Below, piece after piece: positions 48,560 through 57,419 of a DNA stretch of 62,842 nt. Location: contig NZ_BCWN01000021.1 in assembly GCF_001592225.1 (NCBI RefSeq), positions 1 to 62,842 of the forward strand, written 5' to 3'. Both the position numbers and the translations under genes were made by a program. How positions within the stretch are numbered: position 1 is the stretch's first letter; every line of letters begins with the position of its first letter. The notes beneath the pieces were generated by a model. That model ran no database searches. It had not been told where the DNA came from and worked only from the letters and a program-made list of their open reading frames with translations. Origin of the DNA: Castellaniella caeni NBRC 101664. GTDB lineage: Bacteria; Pseudomonadota; Gammaproteobacteria; Burkholderiales; Burkholderiaceae_B.

Positions 48560-49771
48560 TCAGCTCTTGAGCAGCGGGCAGGTGGACTGCGATTCGGGCC
48601 CGTAGACGGACTCGGCCGGCAACTTGCGGATGATGTTGTAGTAATCCCAGGGGGCTTTGGACTCGTCCGGCTTCTTGACCTGTGCCAGGAACATGTCGTG
48701 CATCATCAGGCCGTCTTTGCGGACGTAGCCGTCTTTCACGAACATGTCGTTGATCTTGTGCGATTTCAGGTACTGCATGACGGTGTCGCCATCGTCGGTG
48801 CCGGTGGCCTTGACGGCGTTGAGGTAGGCCAGCGCCGCCGAGTAGTCGCCCGCCTGCAGGAAGGACGGCGCCCGGTTGTGTTTGTCGAAGAAGCGCTTGG
48901 CCCAGGCGCGGGAATCGTCGGCCTGGTTCCAGTACCAGGCGGTGGTGAGGTACAGGCCCGCCGTGTTGTCGAGCCCCAGCGAGTTGATGTCGTTGATGAA
49001 CACCAGCAGGCCGGCGAGCTTCATGGTCTTGGTGATGCCGAATTCTTTGGCGGCCTTGACCGAATTGATGAAGTCGCCGCCGGCATTGGCCAGACCCAGC
49101 ACCTGGGCGCCCGAGCTTTGCGCCTGCAGCAGGAAGGAGGAGAAATCGGTGGTGGACAGCGGCGCGCGCACTTCACCCAGCACCTTGCCGCCCGCGTCCT
49201 TCACGACCTTGGCCGTGTCTTGTTCGAGCGAGTGGCCGAAGGCGTAGTCGGCCGTGAGGAAGAACCAGCTCTTGCCGCCTTCCCGCACCACGGCGGAGCC
49301 CGTGCCGCGCGCCAGGGCCGTGGTGTTGTAGGCGTAGTGCACGGTGTAGGGCGTGCATTTTTCGTTGGTGAGCTGCGACGAGCCCGGGCCGATGGCGATG
49401 AAGGGTTTTTTCTTTTCGGCCGCCACCCCGGCCATGGCCAGGGCCGTGGCCGAATTGGTGCCGCCGATCAGCATGTCCATGTGCTGCGTGTCGAACCAGT
49501 CGCGCGCCCGTGCCGAGGCGATGTCGGCCTTGTTCTGGTGGTCGGCCGTGAGCAGTTCGATTTTCTTGCCGTTGATCTCGCCGCCCATGTCGGCGATGGC
49601 CATGCGGATGGCATCGGCCCCCGCCGGGCCGTCAACGTCGCCATACACCCCTGACATGTCCGTGATGAAGCCGATGCGGATGACATCGTCGGATATCCCG
49701 GCTGCCTGAGCCGACAGGCTGAGGCCCAGGCCTGCAACGGCCAGCGCAGCGGAAAGGGTACGCAATTTCAT
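48560..49771 (-). CDS. Liv-type ABC transporter, periplasmic binding protein
   Basis: A 403-residue type I periplasmic binding protein with a signal peptide at about 1-23 (ending AQA). The mature protein starts GISDDVIRIGFITDMSGVYG. It is paralogous to the orphan at 40362-41564, sharing ADHQNK, SFLLQAQSSGAQ, PWDYYNI and STCPLL. It sits between livF and livH, a usual order in Burkholderiales. The ligand is not clear from sequence. Confidence 0.9.
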   Translation of the reverse strand: MKLRTLSAALAVAGLGLSLSAQAAGISDDVIRIGFITDMSGVYGDVDGPAGADAIRMAIADMGGEINGKKIELLTADHQNKADIASARARDWFDTQHMDMLIGGTNSATALAMAGVAAEKKKPFIAIGPGSSQLTNEKCTPYTVHYAYNTTALARGTGSAVVREGGKSWFFLTADYAFGHSLEQDTAKVVKDAGGKVLGEVRAPLSTTDFSSFLLQAQSSGAQVLGLANAGGDFINSVKAAKEFGITKTMKLAGLLVFINDINSLGLDNTAGLYLTTAWYWNQADDSRAWAKRFFDKHNRAPSFLQAGDYSAALAYLNAVKATGTDDGDTVMQYLKSHKINDMFVKDGYVRKDGLMMHDMFLAQVKKPDESKAPWDYYNIIRKLPAESVYGPESQSTCPLLKS

Positions 49772-49818
49772 GGGAAGTCTCCTGAGGAAGCCGGTTGTGC
49801 CGGCAGATGAAGTGTGCA

Positions 49819-50532
49819 TCAGACGCCCAACAGGCTGTCGAGCGTGCTTTGCTTTTCTTGCAGCTGGGCCGCAGGGAATTCTTCGACGATCTGGCCGTGT
49901 TCCATGACGTAGAAGTGATCGGCCAGCGGCGCGGCGAAGCGGAAGTTCTGTTCGACCATGACGATGGTGTAGCCCTTGGCCTTGAGTGTGGTGATCATGC
50001 GCGCCAGCGCCTGCACGATGACGGGGGCGAGGCCTTCGGAGATTTCGTCGAGCAGCAGCAGGTTGGCCCCGGTGCGCAGGATGCGGGCGACGGCCAGCAT
50101 CTGCTGTTCGCCGCCTGACAGCCGCGTGCCGGGCGAGTGCCTGCGTTCGAGCAGGTTGGGGAACATATCGTAGATTTCGGCCAGCGACATGCCCCCGCCC
50201 AGGGCGTTGTTGAGCGTGGGCGGCAGCAGCAGGTTTTCTTCGCAGGACAGCGAGGCGAAGATGCCGCGTTCTTCGGGGCAGTAGCCGATGCCCAGGTGCG
50301 CAATGCGGTAAGTGGGCAGGTGGATGGATTCGGTGCCGTGGATGCGCACCGAACCGGTGCGTCGGCTGGTGAGCCCGAGCAGGGCGCGCAGTGTGGTGGT
50401 GCGGCCCGCGCCGTTGCGCCCCAGCAGGGTGACGACCTGGCCGGCTTCGACGTGCATGTTGACCCCGTGCAGCACGTGGGATTCGCCGTACCAGGCTTGC
50501 AGGTTGGAAATTTCGAGTGCGGCGGCGCTCAT
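49819..50532 (-). CDS. livF: Liv-type ABC transporter ATPase, LivF type
   Basis: A 237-residue ATPase. The Walker A motif reads GRNGAGRTT, with arginine in place of the essential lysine (normally GRNGAGKTT). The signature LSGGEQQ and Walker B LLLLDEISEGLAP are present. It overlaps livG by 4 bp. The K-to-R change in Walker A usually harms ATP binding in ABC proteins, so this subunit may rely on its LivG partner; a sequencing error is the simple alternative. Confidence 0.9.
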   Translation of the reverse strand: MSAAALEISNLQAWYGESHVLHGVNMHVEAGQVVTLLGRNGAGRTTTLRALLGLTSRRTGSVRIHGTESIHLPTYRIAHLGIGYCPEERGIFASLSCEENLLLPPTLNNALGGGMSLAEIYDMFPNLLERRHSPGTRLSGGEQQMLAVARILRTGANLLLLDEISEGLAPVIVQALARMITTLKAKGYTIVMVEQNFRFAAPLADHFYVMEHGQIVEEFPAAQLQEKQSTLDSLLGV

Positions 50533-51311
50533 GCGTGGGCCCCTTCGAGTTCGCCTTGCGTCGTGCCCATGTAGGCCTCCATGACGGCGGGGTTGCTGGA
50601 TACGGTGGCGTAGTCGCCTTCGGCCAGGACGGCGCCGCGCGCCAGCACGGTGATGCGGTCGGCGATGGAGGAGACGACTTTCATGTTGTGTTCGACCATG
50701 AGGATGGTGCGCCCGGCGCTGACCTGCTTAATGAGCTGGGTGACGCGGTCGACGTCTTCGTGGCCCATGCCCTGGGTGGGTTCGTCGAGCAGCATGAGGC
50801 TGGGTTCCATGGCGAGCGTGGTGGCGATTTCGAGCGCCCGCTTGCGCCCGTAGGGCAGGTTGACGGTGAGTTCTTGGGCGAACTCGGCCAGGCCGACTTC
50901 GTCGAGCAGCTGCAGGGCCCGGGGGTTGAGGTGGTCGAGGCTTTTGTCGCTGCGCCAGAAGTGGAAGGACGTGCCGGTGTTGCGCTGCAGCGCGATGCGC
51001 ACGTTGTCGAGCACCGACAGCTGCGGGAACACCGCGGAAATCTGGAAGGAGCGGATGATGCCCTTGCGCGCGATGTCGGCGGGCTGGTCGCCCGTGATTT
51101 CCTGGCCGTCGAAGAAGATTTGCCCCTGGCTGGGCGTGAGGAACTTGGTGAGCAGGTTGAAGCAGGTGGTCTTGCCCGCGCCATTGGGCCCGATGAGCGC
51201 GTGAATGTGGCCCCGGGTGACTTTCAGATTGACGGCATCGACGGCGGTGAAGCCCAGAAAGGTTTTGGTGAGATCGCGGGTTTCAAGAATGATGGATTGA
51301 TCCGTGCCCAT
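50529..51311 (-). CDS. livG: Liv-type ABC transporter ATPase, LivG type
   Basis: A 260-residue ATPase with a normal Walker A (GPNGAGKTT), the LivG-type signature region LPYGRKRALEIA, and Walker B LMLLDEPTQGMG. ATG at 51311 is chosen because the ATPase domain begins just after it; the longer frame upstream runs through repetitive sequence. It is the first gene of this Liv operon. The region before it holds a dispersed-type repeat. Confidence 0.92.
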   Translation of the reverse strand: MGTDQSIILETRDLTKTFLGFTAVDAVNLKVTRGHIHALIGPNGAGKTTCFNLLTKFLTPSQGQIFFDGQEITGDQPADIARKGIIRSFQISAVFPQLSVLDNVRIALQRNTGTSFHFWRSDKSLDHLNPRALQLLDEVGLAEFAQELTVNLPYGRKRALEIATTLAMEPSLMLLDEPTQGMGHEDVDRVTQLIKQVSAGRTILMVEHNMKVVSSIADRITVLARGAVLAEGDYATVSSNPAVMEAYMGTTQGELEGAHA

Positions 51312-51678
51312 ATTGCCGAGATACCTCTGTCGCAGTGCAGCGCCGTGTGGCGGAATACTTCGAGTATCGGCTGGTTTGGCTGCAGGCTCCATAGGGGTTT
51401 TACAGAGTTTTCCCCCGGCTGAGAACGGGGCCCCCACGCTGCGCCTTCGGCTTGCTTCCACCTCGCAGCCTGCATGCTGCTCGGATTCGCCAGGCACGAA
51501 ATCGTCTGCGGAGACTATTTCGTGTCCTGGCTCATCCCCCCAAGGGGGTGCTTTTTGCCTTGGGGCGGCCCGGCGGTAAAAGAGCCCCCACGCTGCGCCT
51601 TCGGCTTGCTTCCCCCCAAGGGGGTGCTTTTTGCCTTGGGGCGGCCCGGCGGCAAAAGAGCCCCCACGCTGCGCCGCG
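51312..51678. other. 367-bp intergenic region with repeats
   Basis: No gene is seen. The half nearer livG presumably carries its promoter. From 51431 it contains copies of a GC-rich repeat sequence, detailed separately. Confidence 0.5.
51431..51675. repeat. Tandem copies of a Burkholderiales-like intergenic repeat
   Basis: A 76-bp unit at 51536-51611 is repeated nearly perfectly at 51612-51675 (the second copy lacks the last dozen bases). Each unit has CCCCCCAAGGGGG, TGCCTTGGGGCGGC and CCCCCACGCTGCGCC. A third partial copy, CCCCCACGCTGCGCCTTCGG onward, lies at 51431-51459. Similar sequences are, as I recall, widely scattered between genes in Comamonadaceae and Alcaligenaceae. The CCCCCC/GGGGG parts can form hairpins that might terminate nth transcription. 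Confidence 0.75.
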
Positions 51679-52320
51679 TCAATCGCCGGGCCGGGTCTTG
51701 TCCGGGTAGTCGCACAGGTCGTTGATCGGGCATTGTGGGCACTTGGGTTTGCGTGCCACGCAGACGTAGCGTCCGTGCAGGATCAGCCAGTGGTGGGCGT
51801 CCAGCAGGTATTCCTTGGGCACGCGCTTGAGCAGGGCCTTTTCGACGGCCAGCACGGTCTTGCCCGGGGCGATGCCCGTGCGGTTGGCCACCCTGAAGAT
51901 GTGGGTGTCCACCGCCATGGTGGGTTGTCGGAACGCGGTGTTGAGCACCACGTTGGCCGTCTTGCGGCCCACGCCGGGCAAGGCTTCGAGGGCTTCCCGG
52001 CGGTCGGGTACTTGGCCGTCGTGGCGTTCCAGCAGCAGCTCGCAGGTGCGGATGATGTTGCGCGCCTTGGTTTTGTACAGGCCGATGGTGCGGATCGCCT
52101 GGGTCAGGCCTTCCTCGCCCAGGGCGAGAATGCCTTCGGGGGTGCCGTGATCCGGAAAGAACTGGCGCGTGGCCAGGTTCACCGAGCGGTCGGTGGCCTG
52201 CGCCGAGAGGATGACGGCAATCAGCAGCTGGAAAGTGCTGCCGTATTCGAGTTCGGTCTTGGGGTGCGGATTGGCTTCGCGCAGGCGGCGGAAGCATTCT
52301 TCGATGGCGGCGCGTTTCAT
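51679..52320 (-). CDS. nth: Endonuclease III
   Basis: A 213-residue base-excision repair glycosylase/AP lyase for oxidised pyrimidines. The helix-hairpin-helix LPGVGRKTA holds the catalytic K120, and D138 lies in VDTH; both numbers equal those of E. coli Nth. The C-terminal iron-sulfur cluster motif is C-x6-C-x2-C-x5-C. It overlaps the upstream rnfB-like gene by 4 bp, a pairing seen across the Proteobacteria. Confidence 0.96.
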   Translation of the reverse strand: MKRAAIEECFRRLREANPHPKTELEYGSTFQLLIAVILSAQATDRSVNLATRQFFPDHGTPEGILALGEEGLTQAIRTIGLYKTKARNIIRTCELLLERHDGQVPDRREALEALPGVGRKTANVVLNTAFRQPTMAVDTHIFRVANRTGIAPGKTVLAVEKALLKRVPKEYLLDAHHWLILHGRYVCVARKPKCPQCPINDLCDYPDKTRPGD

Positions 52321-52928
52321 GAGCGGCGTGCGCGCGCCCGGGCCAGGGCCTGAGCGATACGGTCTTGTTTGTCGTGATCCGAGATGAGCGTGGCCAGGGC
52401 AGGCTTGTTGGCGAGCGTGCGCGCCGCGGGTCCGATGGCTTCGGCGTGGCGCGCGTTCAGGCGTTCATTGCGCGCCTGGTAGCGGTCGCGCGCCGCGTGG
52501 GCGTCGTCGGGCGTCCAGTCGCGCCCGGCGGGCACCATGGTGATGCAATCGACCGGACAGGGGGCCACGCACAGCTCGCAGCCCGTGCAGTCGGCCTCGA
52601 TGATGGTGTGCATGCACTGGTTGGCCCCCAGGATGGCATCGACGGGACAGGCCTGGATGCAGAGGGTGCAGCCGATGCAGTGCTCTTCGTCGATGAGGGC
52701 GACGCGAAAGGGCTGGTGCGTGCCGCAGCTGGGATCCAGTGGCCGGGCCGGGCGCCCCAGCAGCTGCGACAGCGCCGCGATGGTCTGGGGGCCTCCGGGT
52801 GGGCAGCGGTTGGTGTCGGCACGCCCCTCGGCCATGGCCTGGGCATAAGGGCGGCAGCCTTCGAAGCCGCATTGCCCGCATTGAGTTTGCGGCAGCAGGG
52901 CATCGAGAGCATCGGTCAGAGAGGGCAT
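52317..52928 (-). CDS. RnfB/RsxB-like iron-sulfur protein, soluble form
   Basis: A 203-residue protein with an N-terminal four-cysteine cluster motif ([13 protein letters not shown] then a later C) and two 4Fe-4S ferredoxin motifs ([12 protein letters not shown] and [12 protein letters not shown]). It lacks the N-terminal membrane anchor of classical RnfB, and no other rnf gene is near. It probably is a soluble electron carrier, perhaps for the cluster of endonuclease III or SoxR, though this is inferred. ATG at 52928 is chosen since similarity starts there. Confidence 0.86.
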   Translation of the reverse strand: MPSLTDALDALLPQTQCGQCGFEGCRPYAQAMAEGRADTNRCPPGGPQTIAALSQLLGRPARPLDPSCGTHQPFRVALIDEEHCIGCTLCIQACPVDAILGANQCMHTIIEADCTGCELCVAPCPVDCITMVPAGRDWTPDDAHAARDRYQARNERLNARHAEAIGPAARTLANKPALATLISDHDKQDRIAQALARARARRS

Positions 52929-52941
52929 GGCAAATGAACAA

Positions 52942-52961
52942 GGCCCGGGTATGCCCGGGCC
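52942..52961. terminator. Terminator after phaZ
   Basis: A perfect 8-bp GC-only stem (GGCCCGGG/CCCGGGCC) with a four-base loop lies between the phaZ stop and the start of the rnfB-like gene, both on the minus strand. Only a short TTGTT follows, so termination may be partial. Confidence 0.55.
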
Positions 52962-53051
52962 AAAAGAGCTGAAAACAGTGCTGGGCACCGTGGCCGGGCC
53001 GCCGCCTGAATGGCGCGGGCACCTGCCGGTGGACAGGCCGCCCGGCGGAAA

Positions 53052-54269
53052 TCAGGCGTGGGCGCGGATGAACTCGGCGATTTTAGGGCAGATTTGTGCG
53101 CGCCAGCGCCGACCCGAGAAAATGCCATAGTGGCCACAGCCCGCCGCAGTGTAGATTTCGCGCTTGGATGGCGACAGGTTGCCACACAACGTGTGCGCCG
53201 CGTGGGTCTGGCCTTCGCCGGAGATGTCGTCGAGTTCGCCCTCGATGGTGAGCAGCGCCGTCTTGCGGATGGCGGAGGGGTCGACCCGCTGGCCGTCGAT
53301 TTCCCAGGTGCCACAGGGCAGGCGGAATTCTTGGAAGACCGTGCGGATGGTGTCGAGGTAGAAGCGCGCCGGCATGTCGAGCACGGCGTTGTATTCGTCG
53401 TAGAAGCGGCGGTGCGCTTCGGCGTCGCTTTCGTCGCCCTTGAGCAGGTGCAGGTAGAAGTCGTAGTGCGACTTGACGTGGCGGTCGGGATTCATGGCGA
53501 CGAAGCCCGCGTGCTGCAGAAAGCCCGGATAGACCAGCCGTCCGGCGCCCGGATAGCGGGCCGGCACGCGATGGATGAGGTTGTCTTCAAACCAGGCGTA
53601 GGGCTTGGTGGTGGCCAGCTTGTTGACCTGCGTGGGCGATTTGCGGGCGTCGATGGGCCCGCCCATCATGATCATGCTGCGCGGCTGACAGGGCTCGTCG
53701 GCGCTGGCCAGCAGCGACACGGCGGCAAGCACCGGCACCGTGGGCTGACAGACCGACATCACGTGGGTGTCGGGGCCGAGATGGCGCAGGAAGGTCTGCA
53801 CGTAGTGCACGTAGTCGTCCAGACCGAACGTGCCTTCGGCGGCGGGCACCATGCGGGCGTCGATCCAGTCGGTGACGTAGAGGTCGTGCCGGGGCAGCAG
53901 CGCGCGCACGGTGTCGCGCAGCAGGGTGGCGTGGTGGCCGGACAAAGGCGCCACCAACAGGATGACCGGGTCTTTGCGGCGCGTGTCGCGGCGGAAGTGG
54001 ATGAGGCGACAGAAGGGTTGTGCCAGCACCACGTCTTCGTGGACGGCGACCTCGTGCTTGTCGATGGTGGTGAAAGGCAGGCTCCAGGCCGGCTTTTCGT
54101 ATTCTTTGCCCATGCGGTTGGCAAGCTCGTACGCGGCGGCAAACTGGCGCGACAACGGCGTATAGGCCAACGGGCTGTAGGGATTGGAGAACAGTTGAGA
54201 CCCCGTCTGCGTGAAGGCGGTGAAGGGGGCCAGGAGGGTGCGTTGCAGCTCGTGAAGGTCGTACAGCAT
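53052..54269 (-). CDS. phaZ: Intracellular polyhydroxyalkanoate depolymerase
   Basis: A 405-residue PhaZ-type depolymerase with an alpha/beta hydrolase fold that releases hydroxybutyrate from PHB granules. The nucleophile is a cysteine, C174 in SVCQPT, as in intracellular PhaZ proteins. Other conserved parts are LLVAPLSGHHATLLRDT, DWIDARMVP, and the late CGHYGIFSG with the catalytic histidine. Length matches the family. It implies that the organism stores PHB; synthase genes are not in this window. Confidence 0.92.
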   Translation of the reverse strand: MLYDLHELQRTLLAPFTAFTQTGSQLFSNPYSPLAYTPLSRQFAAAYELANRMGKEYEKPAWSLPFTTIDKHEVAVHEDVVLAQPFCRLIHFRRDTRRKDPVILLVAPLSGHHATLLRDTVRALLPRHDLYVTDWIDARMVPAAEGTFGLDDYVHYVQTFLRHLGPDTHVMSVCQPTVPVLAAVSLLASADEPCQPRSMIMMGGPIDARKSPTQVNKLATTKPYAWFEDNLIHRVPARYPGAGRLVYPGFLQHAGFVAMNPDRHVKSHYDFYLHLLKGDESDAEAHRRFYDEYNAVLDMPARFYLDTIRTVFQEFRLPCGTWEIDGQRVDPSAIRKTALLTIEGELDDISGEGQTHAAHTLCGNLSPSKREIYTAAGCGHYGIFSGRRWRAQICPKIAEFIRAHA

Positions 54270-54362
54270 GGTCTATGCGTTCCGGTAATCTGCTCCGGCG
54301 CAGGTCGTACGTCGGAATCGTTCGTGCAGGTCTAAAGTACCGGGAAAGGTTACGGGGCGCTA

Positions 54363-54392
54363 CAGGAAATACCCGTAATCGGGTATTTCCTG
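54363..54392. terminator. Perfect 13-bp hairpin between fdxA and phaZ
   Basis: CAGGAAATACCCG and CGGGTATTTCCTG form a perfect 13-bp stem with a TAAT loop. It lies 91 bp after the fdxA stop and 94 bp before the phaZ start. No T run follows on either strand. It could end fdxA transcription or act as an operator for phaZ. Confidence 0.5.
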
Positions 54393-54482
54393 CCGTGTTG
54401 TGTGGGGTTTAGCAGACGACTTGTAACCCCTGGCCGTGCGGGCCGGGGCAAAAGCGCGCGCAGCCCAGGGCCAGGGGCGGGT

Positions 54483-54809
54483 TCAGGGGCGTTGCAGGTA
54501 CTTGAGCTTGTCGGCCACGCCGTTCCAGTCGTCGGCGCCGTCGAGTGGCGACACCGAGCGGTTGATGGGGCCGAAGGTGGGGGCCAGTTCGGCGTTGAGC
54601 GGAATGTAGTCAACTTGGTCTTGGGGGACGTCTTCTTCGGCGAAAATTGCGTTGGCCGGGCATTCGGGCACACAGACTGCACAGTCGATGCATTCTTCGG
54701 GGTCAATCACCAGAAAATTGGGCCCTTCGCGAAAACAGTCGACCGGACAGACATCGACGCAGTCGGTATATTTGCATTTGATACAGTTTTCGGTGACGAC
54801 GTGGGTCAT
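54483..54809 (-). CDS. fdxA: Seven-iron ferredoxin FdxA
   Basis: A 108-residue ferredoxin with one 3Fe-4S and one 4Fe-4S cluster: cysteines in [17 protein letters not shown] and [12 protein letters not shown]. It is of the Azotobacter FdI-like type common in Proteobacteria. ATG at 54809 follows GGAGCC. The C-terminal 40 residues form the usual tail. Its partner is unknown; it is transcribed alone, divergent from relA. Confidence 0.94.
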   Translation of the reverse strand: MTHVVTENCIKCKYTDCVDVCPVDCFREGPNFLVIDPEECIDCAVCVPECPANAIFAEEDVPQDQVDYIPLNAELAPTFGPINRSVSPLDGADDWNGVADKLKYLQRP

Positions 54810-55036
54810 GTGGGGCTCCGGACAGACAAAGGCCTGAATAGGCTCTTTTGATATTCTACTGAATTTATCCGGGACAACCCCTAGAGCTTGATATCGGCCA
54901 GGGGTGGTTGCTGTCTCTTGCGCCGGGGGCAAGCATGTCGGCCGGGGCGCTGCCCAGGCCGCGCGCGGCGCGCAGGACGGGGAGACTCAAGTAGTATAGA
55001 GGGGTTCATTTTTTACTGTTTTCTGTTGCCTTCGTC

Positions 55037-57235
55037 ATGAGTGTTCCTTCGCAAACCGTATCCGCCGACCCGTTTGACGCGGGGTGGTTCCAGGCGGCGT
55101 CCCAGGGGCTCGATCCCGACGGGGCGGGCTTGCTGCGGCAGGCGGTCGATTGGGTACGCGAGCCGCTGCGCCAGGCGCAGGCCAGCACGGGCGAACCGCT
55201 CGATTCCCACTGTGCGGCGGTCACGCTCATTTTGTGCGAACTGGGCTCGGACGCCCAGACCCGCGCGGCGGCCTTGCTGGCGGTGCAGCCCGTGCCGGCG
55301 GGCGAGGTGGCGCGTACCGATCCCCTGCGCAAGGCTTTCGGGCCGGAAATCACCACCCTGGTACAGGGGGTGCGCGCCTTGCTGCGGCTGGGCGAGATGG
55401 CCGGGCGCACCGAGGGCGACGCGGGCGGCGATCAGAAAGAAATGCAGCGCAAGATGCTGCTCGCCATGGCCGCCGACCTGCGCATCGTGCTCATGCGCCT
55501 GGCCTCGCGCCTGCAATCCCTGCGCTGGTATGCCGCCAGCAAGACGCCGTGCCCGCCCGCGTTCGCCCGCAGCACCATGGCGCTTTACACGCCGCTGGCC
55601 AACCGGCTGGGCATCTGGCAGCTCAAATGGGAAATGGAAGACCTGTCGTTCCGCTTCCTGCAGCCCGACACCTACAAGGCCATCGCCCGGCAGCTCGAAG
55701 AAAAGCGTGCCGAGCGCGAGGCCTTCATCGACGCGGTCGTGGCGCGGCTGCAGGCCGCGCTGGCCGATGCGCATATCCAGGCCGAGATCAGCGGGCGCCC
55801 CAAGCATATCTACAGCATCTACAACAAGATGCGCATCAAGCATCTCGAATTTCACCAGTTGTTCGACCTGCGCGCCCTGCGCGTCATCGTGGCCGACGAA
55901 CGCACCTGCTATTCGGTGCTGGCCCTGGTGCACGCGCTCTGGACGCCCGTGCCCGAAGAGTTCGACGACTACATCGCCCGCCCCAAGCCCAACGGCTATC
56001 GCTCGCTGCACACGGTCGTGGCCGACGCCCAGGGGCGCGCCTTCGAGGTGCAGATCCGCACCCGGGCCATGCACCAGTTCGCCGAATACGGGATGGCCGC
56101 GCACTGGCGCTATAAAGAGGCCGGCGCCCGGGGCGGGCAGGTATCGGCGTCGGGCGAATACGACCAGAAAATCGCCTGGATGCGTCAACTGCTGGCCTGG
56201 AAGGAAGAAGGCGGCGCGGCGCCGGCCCCCGAAGTGCCGCGCGGCGAAGGCCATATCTACGTGATGACGCCGCAGGCCCGTGTGCTTGAACTGCCCGAGC
56301 ACGCCACGCCGGTCGATTTTGCCTACCTGTTGCACACCGACCTCGGGCACCGCTGCCGGGGCGCGCGGGTGGACGGGCAGATGGTGCCGCTGTCCACGCC
56401 ACTGCGCACCGGGCAGACGGTCGAGATCATCGCCGCCAAGTCGGGCGGGCCGTCGCGCGACTGGCTCAACCCGCAGCTCAACTACCTGGCCAGCCCGCGC
56501 GCGCGCGCCAAGGTGCGCGCCTGGTTCAATGCCGTCGAACTGCAGCAGCGCATTGCCCAGGGGCAGACGCTCATCGAAAAAGAGCTGCAACGCCTGGGCA
56601 AGACGGCCATCAACCAAGAGCACCTGGCCCAGCAGCTGGGCTTTGCGCGCGCCGACGATCTCTACGTGGCCGCCGCCAAAGAAGAGTTCAGCCTGCGCCA
56701 GCTGGATCAGGTGTTTCGCGAGCCCGAACCCGTGGCGCCGCAGGAAGACAATGCCCGCGTGTACGCCAGCGACGCGGGCAGCGTGTCGCGCACCGGCAAG
56801 AGCGGGGTGCTGGTGGTGGGCGTCGATTCCCTGCTCACGCAGCTGGCGCGCTGCTGCCGCCCGGCACCGCCCGATGCCATCGAGGGTTTCGTCACGCGCG
56901 GGCGTGGGGTGTCCATTCACCGTAAAGACTGCGCGTCGTGGGCGGCGCTGGCGCAGCGCCATCCCGAGCGCTGCATCCAGGTGGCCTGGGGCGAAACCGG
57001 CCAGGCGCTGTATCCGGTCGATCTCAGCATCCATGCGCAAGACCGGCCCAACCTGCTGCGCGATCTGTCCGAGGTCTTTGCGCGCCTGCGCCTGCGGGTG
57101 GTGCGGGTCACCACGCATAGCCGCCGCTCGCTGGCGCACATGGTGTTCACCATCGAGGTGAAAGATGGTGCGCAGATTCGCCAGGCGCTCGACGCCGTCA
57201 ATGAATTGCCCGGCGTGCAGGCCAGCCGCCAGTAG
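55037..57235 (+). CDS. relA: GTP pyrophosphokinase RelA
   Basis: A 732-residue (p)ppGpp synthetase of the stringent response. The N-terminal HD hydrolase domain has lost its histidine-aspartate site (ALLAVQ where hydrolases have LLHDVIED), and the synthetase domain has E-F-D-D at 308-311, typical of RelA rather than SpoT, plus [10 protein letters not shown] and EVQIRT. TGS ([15 protein letters not shown]), zinc-finger-like (LARCCRPAP) and ACT domains follow. It should make but not break down (p)ppGpp upon amino acid starvation. Confidence 0.95.
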   Translation: MSVPSQTVSADPFDAGWFQAASQGLDPDGAGLLRQAVDWVREPLRQAQASTGEPLDSHCAAVTLILCELGSDAQTRAAALLAVQPVPAGEVARTDPLRKAFGPEITTLVQGVRALLRLGEMAGRTEGDAGGDQKEMQRKMLLAMAADLRIVLMRLASRLQSLRWYAASKTPCPPAFARSTMALYTPLANRLGIWQLKWEMEDLSFRFLQPDTYKAIARQLEEKRAEREAFIDAVVARLQAALADAHIQAEISGRPKHIYSIYNKMRIKHLEFHQLFDLRALRVIVADERTCYSVLALVHALWTPVPEEFDDYIARPKPNGYRSLHTVVADAQGRAFEVQIRTRAMHQFAEYGMAAHWRYKEAGARGGQVSASGEYDQKIAWMRQLLAWKEEGGAAPAPEVPRGEGHIYVMTPQARVLELPEHATPVDFAYLLHTDLGHRCRGARVDGQMVPLSTPLRTGQTVEIIAAKSGGPSRDWLNPQLNYLASPRARAKVRAWFNAVELQQRIAQGQTLIEKELQRLGKTAINQEHLAQQLGFARADDLYVAAAKEEFSLRQLDQVFREPEPVAPQEDNARVYASDAGSVSRTGKSGVLVVGVDSLLTQLARCCRPAPPDAIEGFVTRGRGVSIHRKDCASWAALAQRHPERCIQVAWGETGQALYPVDLSIHAQDRPNLLRDLSEVFARLRLRVVRVTTHSRRSLAHMVFTIEVKDGAQIRQALDAVNELPGVQASRQ

Positions 57236-57419
57236 GCGGCGGGGGCCAGGCGTGGCCCGGCTCGGGTGGTGTGGCTGCGGCTGCTTGGTCGGCTCCACGC
57301 CGCCAGCCTGTGTTGTGCGGCCCGGCTGCGCGCGTTTGGCCCGCACTGCTAAAATGCCTGTTTGGCTGACAGGTGCCGGGCGCCTGTGCCCATCACCATC
57401 CTTTGAAGCGAGTCTGGAT

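Noticed and set aside
51431-51675. CRISPR-like array
   Set aside because: The copies are directly adjacent with no unique spacers; this is a tandem repeat.
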